A DNA stretch of 19,440 bases from WS-11 sp964405235 (GTDB taxonomy: Bacteria > Eisenbacteria > RBG-16-71-46): the NCBI GenBank assembly GCA_964405235.1, contig CAYONG010000094.1, forward strand, positions 1 through 19,440. Reading direction: 5' to 3'. Below, one piece after another: positions 1-7,121 of this stretch. The notes under the pieces were generated by a model. It did no database searches, was not told where the DNA came from, and saw nothing but the letters and a program-made list of their open reading frames with translations. Numbering within the stretch: position 1 is the stretch's first letter; the number at the start of each line of letters is the position of its first letter. The translations under genes were made by a program, and so were the position numbers.

Positions 1-136
1 TTCGTCGGCCCGTCGGTTCGTTCCCCGCTTCCTTCGGCGCCGCCCTCGCGAGCGTCGCCTTGCGGTTCCCTTGGGTCCCTGTGACCAAGTCCCCGGAGGA
101 CTTCCACCTCCAAGTCAGCGCCCATGCGGGGCGTAC
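1..136 (-). mobile_element. 5' end of a group II intron (class C-like), truncated by window edge
   Basis: Read on the minus strand from 136 downward, the sequence starts GTACGCCC, forms a short stem with GGGCGC, and continues with ACTTGGAGGTGGAAGTCC and then GGGAACCGCAAGG, GAAGGAAGC and CCGACGAA. I recognise this order as domain I of bacterial group II introns. GTACG is a small deviation from the usual GUGYG 5' end. The intron starts a few bases after a rho-independent terminator stem (144-170), the typical target of class C introns, which insert after terminators. The maturase gene and domains V and VI would lie to the left, outside the window. No protein gene is visible in this stretch on either strand. 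Family recognition is from memory of conserved motifs, not a covariance search. Confidence 0.72.
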
Positions 137-170
137 AACAAGAACCGGACGGCCATCGTGGCCGCCCGGT
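137..170 (-). terminator. Rho-independent terminator after the small outer-membrane barrel gene
   Basis: The minus strand carries an 11-base stem (160-170 with 144-154, one G-T wobble) around the loop ACGAT. It is followed by TTCTTGTT, a T-rich tail that ends where the group II intron starts. It lies 27 bases past the stop codon at 198 and so terminates the minus-strand electron-transfer locus. Confidence 0.75.
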
Positions 171-197
171 CGTCTTTGCCTCGATCGTTTTGTCGGC

Positions 198-956
198 TTA
201 GAACCGCAGGGTCAGCCCCGCGGTCGCGCTGAAGGTGCCGACCATGCCGATCTCGGTGAACCCGGAGATCTCAGGTCCCCGGGTCTGGGCGCCGATGAGA
301 AGATCCACCGCGCTGTCGCGCGCCAGCTCGGTCACGCGGCTCTGCTGGCCGGGAATATTGGTGCGGTCGGTCTCGCGCAGGTCGGCGTTGGACTGGACCA
401 TGCGCAGCCCGCCGTAGAATCCGACCTGCTGCACCCAGGCCCCGACTTTGAGATCGCCGCTGAGGCGGGTCTCGTCATAGTCCCAGCTCCGGTTGACGTC
501 GCGATCGAGTCCGGCCGAGATCGAGGCCAGCGATCCGCCCAGCTTCCAGAACACGTTGCCGGTGCCGGACAAGTAATCTCCGACCGAGGCCCCGATCGCG
601 AAGTAGGCGCCGCCGTTTAAGCCGCGGGAATCCACCTGCTGGTTGGGATCGGTGACATCCTTGTCGCGCACGGTGGCCTGCGACGTGCCGGCCTCCCCGT
701 AGACCGTGAGCAGCCGGGGGAACTCGTAGTTGACCCGCGCACCCAGTCCGGACCCGGTGACGTCCCAGTCCCTGGCGCGCTCGCCGCTGGTGATGTTCGA
801 TCCGTCGTAGTCGGTGGCACGCTCCACCTTGAGGTTCGTGCCGTGCCGCCAGAGCATGGCGCCCACGCTGATGCGCCCTTCGCTCCGGGCGTCCACGGGC
901 AAGCAGCAAATGGCCAGGCCAAGAGCCGCCACGACGATAAGACCAGGATGACGCAT
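198..956 (-). CDS. Outer-membrane beta-barrel protein (252 aa), function unknown
   Basis: The start ATG at 956 has a strong AGGAGG site 8 bases upstream (965-970). The first ~24 residues are a signal peptide with a hydrophobic core. The rest alternates polar and hydrophobic or aromatic residues with many Gly, Asp and Arg turns, and ends in a terminal Phe (GLTLRF), as outer-membrane barrels do. Its size suits a barrel of roughly 10-12 strands. There is no haem motif. It lies 166 bases after the larger barrel gene on the same strand, with no clear terminator between, and is followed by a terminator at 137-170, so it is probably the last gene of the electron-transfer locus. A role as an accessory porin or surface protein of the conduit is inference. 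I do not recognise a named family. Confidence 0.8.
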   Translation of the reverse strand: MRHPGLIVVAALGLAICCLPVDARSEGRISVGAMLWRHGTNLKVERATDYDGSNITSGERARDWDVTGSGLGARVNYEFPRLLTVYGEAGTSQATVRDKDVTDPNQQVDSRGLNGGAYFAIGASVGDYLSGTGNVFWKLGGSLASISAGLDRDVNRSWDYDETRLSGDLKVGAWVQQVGFYGGLRMVQSNADLRETDRTNIPGQQSRVTELARDSAVDLLIGAQTRGPEISGFTEIGMVGTFSATAGLTLRF

Positions 957-1122
957 GGCATGTCCCTCCTAAGGATGAGTCGCCAGGGCGCCGCCGGAGA
1001 AGGGCGGACCGGGCCGCTCGTATTATCGGCAGGTCGGGCGGGCAACTTGTGGGCCAACGGGATGGCTGGTCGGAGCTTCCGGGTAGGGCTTCCGGTCCGG
1101 TCCGGGGTGACGCAGCGGCGGA
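957..1122. other. Intergenic gap between the two barrel genes
   Basis: These 166 bases hold no gene. On the minus strand there is a tandem CCGGAC repeat (near 1090-1105) soon after the stop codon of the large barrel, but no hairpin with a T tract. GATAAT near 1020 is the only promoter-like hexamer and has no well-spaced -35. Whether the small barrel has its own promoter cannot be decided from the sequence. Confidence 0.5.
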
Positions 1123-2769
1123 TCAGAACATCCGGCTCAGGCTGGCGTGCCATTGCATGGCGTCGAAACCGTCGCCATGATCGTGCTGAGATGAGAGCAG
1201 CAGGTACCAGCGGGACGCAAAGCCGAGGTCGAGATCGGCCCCTTCCCAGCGCGTCCGCGTGTCGAGTTGAGACAACACGTCGGTCGAGGTGCGGCTGCCG
1301 GCGCTCAACTCGATGCGCGTCTGCCCAAAGGGGCGCACGCCGATGCCGGCGACGTGCATCCAGCCGCTCGATGTGGTCCCGCTGAACCAGGTCGAGCGCC
1401 AGCGCGCATCCGTCTGAAGCGCGGGCAGGCGGTAGGCCTCGGCGCTGACGGACATCGAGTTGTGGTCGCCGCCCGTCCCTCCCCCGCTCCAGCGGCCGTC
1501 GGCCGCGAGGCGCAGATGCTCCACCACCCCGGCCGCGAACCCGGCCCAGGCGCCCTCGCGATGGCGATCGTCGAACTCAGTCTCGGGGGTCTCACGGTCG
1601 CGATAGAGGCGGACGGTGCGCCGGTTGTCGTAGCCCGCGTTCACCGAGAACTCGCGCGTGACCTGCGCCCGCCCGGAGAGAAACGTGTTCGTGAACGAGA
1701 GGGTCGGGTCGCCGAACGCCCGCTTCCAGCCGGTGTTGAAGTCCAGCTCCTCGGCGAGAAACAGGGAGAGCCTGGGATCCAGCCAGGTGCCCTGGACGAA
1801 TCCGTACTGGCGATTGACCTGTCCGTGGTCGAACGAGGCAACGCCGCCGGTCGTCACCGACCAGCGCCGGGCGCCCTCGCGCCCGCGCCGGATGACGAAG
1901 GCCCCGTGCTGCAGGATGTCGCCGCTCACCGCCCATGTCGCGGGGTTGGGCTCGGCGCCCGAGAACAGGCCGGCGCCCCAGCGCTCGCCCGCGTATTCAA
2001 GCAACGCGCCGTCGAACAGGCTGACCGCGGCGAACGCGGACGAGAGCTGTCGGCCGAGCGTCAGCCGCCTGTGTCCGGAAGCGTCGTGGAGCGTCCCCGC
2101 CAGACGGTAGACGCGCGCCTCGCCGTCATCCGCGGCACCCGCGGCGCTGTGATAGGTCCGGCGGCCACGCACGTCCACGGCGAGATCGATCGGGGCGCCG
2201 CCGACGTTCGCCCCGTCGAGCCTCAGCTCGAGCCCGGGCTGAGAATAGCCGCCCACGCCACTCGGATCCACGACCAGGTAGCGCGCCCCGATGCGGCCGC
2301 GCAGCCGGCGCGGGTTCCGGCCGGTGCCCGGCGGGGCGGTCGAAGGCGAACCGGGTGCGATGGTCGCCTCGCCGGGAGCCGGTGTCGTCACGCTTGTATC
2401 CACGGCCGCCGGCGACGGCGTACCGGCCGGGGCCGGGCGCGCCCGATAGCGGACCACATCGCCCAACGCGGGCATCCGGACGGCGTTCAAGGTGTCGCAC
2501 ACCGCGCGGCCGGTAGACAGGTAGCGGACGATCAGCCGGGCCATCGTCCGCCCATCGCTCACCGCATCGAGCGTGTCGCCCTCGGCGAGCCCGTCCTTTC
2601 GTCCCGCCTCGAGGTAGACCGAGCCCCCGGCCAGATAGCTCACGCGCGTCGTCGCGAGATCGGCCGCGGCGGCGGCTGGGACTCCCGACGCGAGCGCGGC
2701 GAGCGTTATCACGAGCGCGGCGATCCCCGGCGCGATCATGTCCCCGCGGGCGGACGATGCGGCGCTCAC
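1123..2769 (-). CDS. Large outer-membrane beta-barrel protein, putative porin of the cytochrome conduit
   Basis: From the GTG at 2769 the protein is 548 aa. That start overlaps the stop of the 13-haem cytochrome gene as GTGA, which suggests translational coupling, and it adds an Arg ahead of the hydrophobic signal segment (about 12-35). An ATG at 2739 is the alternative and would give 538 aa. Residues ~38-111 form a small beta-rich module resembling the SH3-like or FlgT C-terminal fold (GGSVYLEAGRKDGLAEGD). A Pro/Ala/Thr-rich linker runs to ~150. The rest (~155-548) is a continuous transmembrane beta-strand pattern ending in SLSRMF, with a terminal Phe. Next to two giant c-type cytochromes, the natural inference is the outer-membrane sheath of a porin-cytochrome conduit, as MtrB, PioB and OmbB are elsewhere. 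There is no visible sequence identity to those. Confidence 0.8.
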   Translation of the reverse strand: MSAASSARGDMIAPGIAALVITLAALASGVPAAAAADLATTRVSYLAGGSVYLEAGRKDGLAEGDTLDAVSDGRTMARLIVRYLSTGRAVCDTLNAVRMPALGDVVRYRARPAPAGTPSPAAVDTSVTTPAPGEATIAPGSPSTAPPGTGRNPRRLRGRIGARYLVVDPSGVGGYSQPGLELRLDGANVGGAPIDLAVDVRGRRTYHSAAGAADDGEARVYRLAGTLHDASGHRRLTLGRQLSSAFAAVSLFDGALLEYAGERWGAGLFSGAEPNPATWAVSGDILQHGAFVIRRGREGARRWSVTTGGVASFDHGQVNRQYGFVQGTWLDPRLSLFLAEELDFNTGWKRAFGDPTLSFTNTFLSGRAQVTREFSVNAGYDNRRTVRLYRDRETPETEFDDRHREGAWAGFAAGVVEHLRLAADGRWSGGGTGGDHNSMSVSAEAYRLPALQTDARWRSTWFSGTTSSGWMHVAGIGVRPFGQTRIELSAGSRTSTDVLSQLDTRTRWEGADLDLGFASRWYLLLSSQHDHGDGFDAMQWHASLSRMF

Positions 2770-3839
2770 CTTCGCCCCCGCGGATGGCACGTGTAGCAGG
2801 CCTGACTGTCGTAGGAGTAGCCCGCGACCTGCGAGTGGTTCCCATCGGTCTTGACCTTGTCGCTGTGCGGGTGACAGTTGAAGCAGGTGAACTGGGTGAA
2901 GTTCGCCGGATCCGTGTGGCAGGTGGCGCAGTTCGCCCACTTGCCGGCATGCACGCCGGAGAAGATCGGGAAATTCTGAGTGTCGTGGTCAAAGGTCGCC
3001 CCCGCCCAACTCGCCGTGTTGTGACAGGTCTGGCACAGGGTCGAGAATCCGAGCAGGGTGTGCGAGGGACTGGTGGTGGCGTCGTAGTTCCCCTGGTGGC
3101 ACGAGGCGCAGGCGGCGTTCAAACCCTGGTAGGTGCCGCCGGTGTGGCAACTGGCGCAGGCCAGCGGGCGATGGGCACCGGTGAGCGGGAAGCCGGTGAA
3201 TGCGTGATCGAAGCGGGCCGACCCCCACGTGAGCGTGGTGTGGCAGTTGAGACATGTCTGGGGGAAGCCGCCGGCGACGTGATCGGGCGACTTCACGGTG
3301 TTGAACTCGGCCAGGTGGCAGCCCGCACAGTCGGCCTGCTGTCCCACGAACCGCGACTGCCCGGCGCCGGCCGGCCGGTGGCAGTCCTCGCACTCGATCG
3401 CGGCATGGGCGCCGGTGAGCGGGAAGCGCGAGGTCTGGTGTGCACGCGTCATGCCCGCGCGGTCGATGAAGCTGCGCGCGCTGTGGCAGCGGGCGCACTC
3501 GTCGCCGAACTCGCCGCGATGAATGTCCTCGTGGCACGAGACGCAGAGCTGCTTCTCCTGCGTGAAGTCGAGCGTGGCGTGGCAACTCATGCAGCCGGCG
3601 GCCGCATGCGCCCCCTCGAGCGCGAAACCGAACTTCGCGTGATCGAATTTGGCGCGGATCTTCGCGGGCTTCCAGGCGGTGGCGCCGTGGCAGTCGCTGC
3701 ACTCGCCTTTGAACTTACCGTGCGGGTTGGCCGGGCGCGCGGGCGCTGCGGCGAGCGTCACCGCAAGGAGCGCGACCAGCGGCGCGAGCACGAGCGCGAC
3801 CCCCGCCAGGCGGACGACATGACGCTTCCAGGATTTCAT
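2766..3839 (-). CDS. Tridecahaem (13 CXXCH) c-type cytochrome
   Basis: The start ATG at 3839 overlaps the stop of the upstream 20-haem gene as ATGA and has GGAGG 8 bases upstream; the reading frame open further upstream is not used. The protein is 357 aa. It has a positively charged n-region (MKSWKRHVVR) and a hydrophobic stretch at ~11-32, so it is exported and either cleaved near AAPARPANP or anchored. Thirteen CXXCH haem c sites follow from residue 47 to the C-terminus. At least four sit in a repeated module, FDH-x4-F-x-L-x-G-x-H-x4-CXXCH, whose extra His residues are likely distal haem ligands. Another version uses SPSH or SPDH before the haem site. Predicted role: periplasmic or barrel-inserted electron carrier between the 20-haem protein and the outer membrane. 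The CXXCH count is direct observation; the location is inference. Confidence 0.92.
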   Translation of the reverse strand: MKSWKRHVVRLAGVALVLAPLVALLAVTLAAAPARPANPHGKFKGECSDCHGATAWKPAKIRAKFDHAKFGFALEGAHAAAGCMSCHATLDFTQEKQLCVSCHEDIHRGEFGDECARCHSARSFIDRAGMTRAHQTSRFPLTGAHAAIECEDCHRPAGAGQSRFVGQQADCAGCHLAEFNTVKSPDHVAGGFPQTCLNCHTTLTWGSARFDHAFTGFPLTGAHRPLACASCHTGGTYQGLNAACASCHQGNYDATTSPSHTLLGFSTLCQTCHNTASWAGATFDHDTQNFPIFSGVHAGKWANCATCHTDPANFTQFTCFNCHPHSDKVKTDGNHSQVAGYSYDSQACYTCHPRGRR

Positions 3840-5668
3840 CCGATACCTCCGTTTGAGCGGCCGGCCGGGGCGTGGCAGGACGCGCATTCCACCGGGACGC
3901 CGGGGTAGCGGATGGCCGCCCGTCCACCGGAGCTCTTCATGGTCAGGTGACAGGCGGCGCACGCCACCTTCGCGTGGGCGCCCTCGAGTTTGAAACGACT
4001 GTCGCGGTCGTGGACGAATCGCGTGGCGGGGCTCCAGGACTCGGACCCGTGGCAGGCCTCGCACGCGCCGCGATCGCGCCGGGGCTTGAACTGTCCCTGA
4101 TGGATATCTTCGTGGCAGTCGGTACACAGGCGGCGGCCCTGCTCGAACGCGAGCGGTTTGGGGTGCGCGGCCAGCGCCAGGCTCGATACCTCCGGCCGGG
4201 CCTTGAGCTCACCGTGACATCCGGTGCAGGGCACCGCGCGATGCGCCCCATCGAGCACATAGCCGAAGCCCTTGTGCGCCTCCGCCGTCACCCGCGCCGG
4301 GCGCCACCGCTCGAGGTCATGGCAGGCCAGGCAGCCGCCCGGCTTGGGACGTGCTCCGGTCGCGGCAAAGCGTCCCACGTGCGGGTCGTGATGGCACTGG
4401 ACGCATTCCTTCTCGGGGAGCTTGAATGCGAACTTCGCGGTGCCAAGCGTGGCCACCGCAGCCGGGGGCGAGAGGCCCCGCCGGCCGAGCGCGTGGCAAT
4501 CGGCACAGGCCGTGCGCGCGTGGGCGCCTTCGAGCTTGAACGCGAGCGCCGCGTGGTCGCCCACGGTGAAGCGACTGGGCTTCCAGCCGGCCAGGCGGTG
4601 ACATGCCTCGCACGCCCCCCGGTCGGCCCGGGCCGCGAGCAGACCCTTGTGGGCGTCGGCGTGGCAGCTCGTGCAGCGCTCGTGCGGCGGTCGCATGACG
4701 ACGGCCGCCGGGCCGAGCCCCGCTGACGGTGCTCCCACCGCCCGCTTCGGGTGGCACGAGGCGCATTTGACCTCGGCGTGCCGGCCTTCGAGCGGGTACT
4801 TCGAGCGCTGGTGCATCGCGACGGTGAAGGTCGAGGGAGTGAATCCTTGCAGGTTGTGGCACGCCTCGCAGTCGGCGGGTTTGCCGGCGATCGTGGCCTG
4901 CCCGGCGTGGGCATCCTTGTGGCAGGAATCGCAGCGCTCGAACGGCGGCTTCTTCCCGGTAGGGCTCGCCGGGTCGTGGCAGGTTTCGCAGCGCACCTTG
5001 GCGTGCTTGCCGCGCAGCGGGTAGCGCGTGAGGTCGTGGTCGAAGCGTTTGGACTCGATCGCCTTCCAGTCCCGGGTGGTGTGGCACTTCTCGCAGTCGT
5101 TCCCGAACCGTGCTTTGTGCGGATCGGCGTGACAGGAGAGGCACGTCGTGCCGAGCCCGAGCCAGCGATGGGCCGGCTCAGGCGCCGCGCCGGCGGCCAC
5201 CACGGCCGGGCGCTGTAACTTCGCCTGGTGGCACGCCCCGCACTTCAACGGGGCGTGTTTGCCGGTGAGCGCGTAGCCCGTGCGCCGGTGGTCGAAGCGT
5301 TCGGCCGCGCCTTCGTCCCATTTCACGAGGGCGAAGTCCCGGCCGGCGTGGTCGGGGTGGCAGACCGCGCATTCCTTCGCGCGCTCCTCGCGCCCGTGCA
5401 GACCGCGACCGCCGGTCCGCTGCGCGGCGATGCCGGTGTGGCAGTCGAGGCAGCGCTGGGTCATGCCGCCCCCGCGTGCGTGACATTTGAAGCACTGCGA
5501 CGGCTGATCGAGCGTCTCGTGCGCGCGCGCGAGCGGGCCCGGGGAAACCTGCGCCCATGCGGGCGGCGGGCCGAGCGCGAGCCCCAGCGCGAGCCCGAGC
5601 GCAAGGATGGCCGCGAGCGCGACGGCGGAGGTGCCCGGGGCGGGAACCATCCCGAAACCGTCAGGCAT
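3836..5668 (-). CDS. Giant 20-haem (20 CXXCH) c-type cytochrome
   Basis: This 610-aa protein starts at ATG 5668, preceded by a GGAGGAGG purine run and overlapping the stop of the upstream flavoprotein gene by 8 bases. A second Met at codon 7 (5650) is possible. A signal peptide ends at AWA|Q (residues 37-40). Twenty CXXCH motifs follow, the first at 59-63 and the last about 14 residues before the end. Six sites are in a repeated unit with H-x4/5-[YF]-x-L-x-G-x-H-x4-CXXCH; the two His per unit can serve as sixth ligands. The same unit recurs in the 13-haem neighbour, so the two probably arose by duplication. It has no other recognisable domain and no transmembrane helix beyond the signal. It is likely a periplasmic electron wire fed by the membrane cytochrome b and flavoprotein of the same operon. 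Confidence 0.93.
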   Translation of the reverse strand: MPDGFGMVPAPGTSAVALAAILALGLALGLALGPPPAWAQVSPGPLARAHETLDQPSQCFKCHARGGGMTQRCLDCHTGIAAQRTGGRGLHGREERAKECAVCHPDHAGRDFALVKWDEGAAERFDHRRTGYALTGKHAPLKCGACHQAKLQRPAVVAAGAAPEPAHRWLGLGTTCLSCHADPHKARFGNDCEKCHTTRDWKAIESKRFDHDLTRYPLRGKHAKVRCETCHDPASPTGKKPPFERCDSCHKDAHAGQATIAGKPADCEACHNLQGFTPSTFTVAMHQRSKYPLEGRHAEVKCASCHPKRAVGAPSAGLGPAAVVMRPPHERCTSCHADAHKGLLAARADRGACEACHRLAGWKPSRFTVGDHAALAFKLEGAHARTACADCHALGRRGLSPPAAVATLGTAKFAFKLPEKECVQCHHDPHVGRFAATGARPKPGGCLACHDLERWRPARVTAEAHKGFGYVLDGAHRAVPCTGCHGELKARPEVSSLALAAHPKPLAFEQGRRLCTDCHEDIHQGQFKPRRDRGACEACHGSESWSPATRFVHDRDSRFKLEGAHAKVACAACHLTMKSSGGRAAIRYPGVPVECASCHAPAGRSNGGIG

Positions 5669-7115
5669 GGGCCGCCTCCTCCGCCGCCGATCCCGACGGT
5701 GACCCGAGCGCGACCTCCTTGGTGACGATGCGCACGCCGAGCTGGGTGAGAAACGCGAACGGCGGGTCGCCTCCGATACGCACGATGACGTGATCGTTGG
5801 GAAGGATATGGGCCTGTCCGTCGAGGTCGAGCACGACGCACTCGGGCCGGATCTCCCGGACCTGGCTCTTGAGCAGGACGTTCACCCGCCCGCGCGCGCG
5901 CTCCGCCTCGATCTTCGCGCGGTTGCGCTCCTTGATGCGACCGAATGCGTCGCCCCGGTACGATAGCGTGACCTCGGTATCGGCCTGGGTAGCGAGCCCG
6001 ACCGCCGATTCGACGGCACTGTCGCCGCCGCCCACGACCAGCACGCGTCCGCCCGCGAACGCCTCCATCTCGATGATGTCGTAGAAGACCTTGGGCAGCG
6101 ACTCGCCCGGAACATCCAGCCGCCGGGGGTTGCCGCGCCGGCCCATGGCGAGGACGACGCACCGGGTGCGGAACACCTCGTCGCCGGCCTCGACCTCGAA
6201 GCCGCCCTCGATCGGGGCGATGGCGGAGACCCGGTGGCCGCTCCGCACCTCGAGCCCAGTGCGCTCGATGATGGCGCGCCACACCTTGAGCAGGGCTTCC
6301 TTCGAAGCGTCGGCGATCCACAGGTCGCCGTACATCGGCATGCTGACCGGCTCGGCCAGCAGCAGCTTGTGGCGCGGGTAGCGGAAGATCGTGTCCGAGA
6401 GGTCGCCCTGCTCGAGCACGGCGTAGCGCAGCCCCGAGCGCAGCGCCTCGAGGCCAGCGCTCAACCCCGCGGGCCCCGAGCCCACCACGACGACGTCCAG
6501 CATCCGCGGGTCCCCGCCCTCCTCGCGACGCGACCGGGACGTGATGTGCTCGACCGCGATGCGACCCTCGTTGATGGCGTTCTTGATCAGGCCCCTCCCA
6601 CCCAGCTCGCCGACGATGTAGAGCCCGGGCACGTTGCTCTGGAAGTGAACATCGAGGTCCGGCGCTTCGATCCGCTGGACCGCGGCCCCGGTGGTGAGCA
6701 GGATCCCGTTCACGGGGCAGGCCCTGACGCACTCGCCGTGGCCCTGGCACAGTGCCTTCTCCACGATCGCGAGCTTCCCTTCGAGGCGGATGGCGCCGGG
6801 GACCGGGCAGGCGGAGACGCACGCGCCACAGCCCACGCAGACATCCGCCCGCACCATGGCGTGAAGCGCGCCCTGCGCGTCGACTCCCGACTCGCCCGCC
6901 GCGACCGGCGCCAGCACCAGCTCGTAGGCCTGGAGCGGCACCCGGCACGATGGACAGGACTGGGCGCCCCGGGGGATCGCGGCCCCGCAGCGCGGGCAGG
7001 CCCGGCGCGCGGCGGGCCCGCAGTCGTTGGCGCGCCGTGCCTCGCGGCGCACGTGCCAGACCATGCTGATCGCGGTGATCAGCAGGACGGCGAGGGTCGT
7101 GAGCCACATCTCCAT
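5661..7115 (-). CDS. Membrane-anchored zinc-ribbon/ferredoxin/FAD-NAD(P) oxidoreductase
   Basis: The 484-aa protein has, in order: an N-terminal membrane helix (~3-20); a zinc ribbon (C40, C43, C54, C57); a ferredoxin domain with one complete CxxCxxCxxxCP site (C93, C96, C99, C103) and a second site in which His126 replaces a Cys (C123, C129, C133); a segment GLYIVGELGGRG (164-175) like the C-terminal FAD-contact region of pyridine-nucleotide oxidoreductases; a Rossmann FAD site (G212, G214, G217); and an NAD(P) site GGGDSAVE (362-369). The last two domains resemble the YpdA/thioredoxin reductase fold but lack the redox CXXC, so it is not a thioredoxin reductase. It starts 6 bases after the cytochrome b gene and overlaps the 20-haem gene by 8. 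It likely passes electrons between NAD(P)H, flavin, Fe-S and the cytochromes; direction unknown. Confidence 0.85.
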   Translation of the reverse strand: MEMWLTTLAVLLITAISMVWHVRREARRANDCGPAARRACPRCGAAIPRGAQSCPSCRVPLQAYELVLAPVAAGESGVDAQGALHAMVRADVCVGCGACVSACPVPGAIRLEGKLAIVEKALCQGHGECVRACPVNGILLTTGAAVQRIEAPDLDVHFQSNVPGLYIVGELGGRGLIKNAINEGRIAVEHITSRSRREEGGDPRMLDVVVVGSGPAGLSAGLEALRSGLRYAVLEQGDLSDTIFRYPRHKLLLAEPVSMPMYGDLWIADASKEALLKVWRAIIERTGLEVRSGHRVSAIAPIEGGFEVEAGDEVFRTRCVVLAMGRRGNPRRLDVPGESLPKVFYDIIEMEAFAGGRVLVVGGGDSAVESAVGLATQADTEVTLSYRGDAFGRIKERNRAKIEAERARGRVNVLLKSQVREIRPECVVLDLDGQAHILPNDHVIVRIGGDPPFAFLTQLGVRIVTKEVALGSPSGSAAEEAAHA

Positions 7116-7121
7116 GGCGGC

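Noticed and set aside
1267..2796. Long plus-strand open frame (509 codons) opposite the large barrel gene
   Set aside because: It is a GC-rich antisense shadow: no signal, no domain, Arg/Ala/Gly/Pro-rich, and the minus-strand frame has a signal peptide and barrel pattern.
2740..2940. Upstream extension of the large barrel gene to 2940
   Set aside because: It overlaps 13-haem cytochrome coding with its CXXCH sites and places a non-signal sequence ahead of a good signal peptide.
5661..7115. Call as thioredoxin reductase
   Set aside because: The redox-active CXXC is absent, and the protein has additional membrane, zinc-ribbon and ferredoxin parts.
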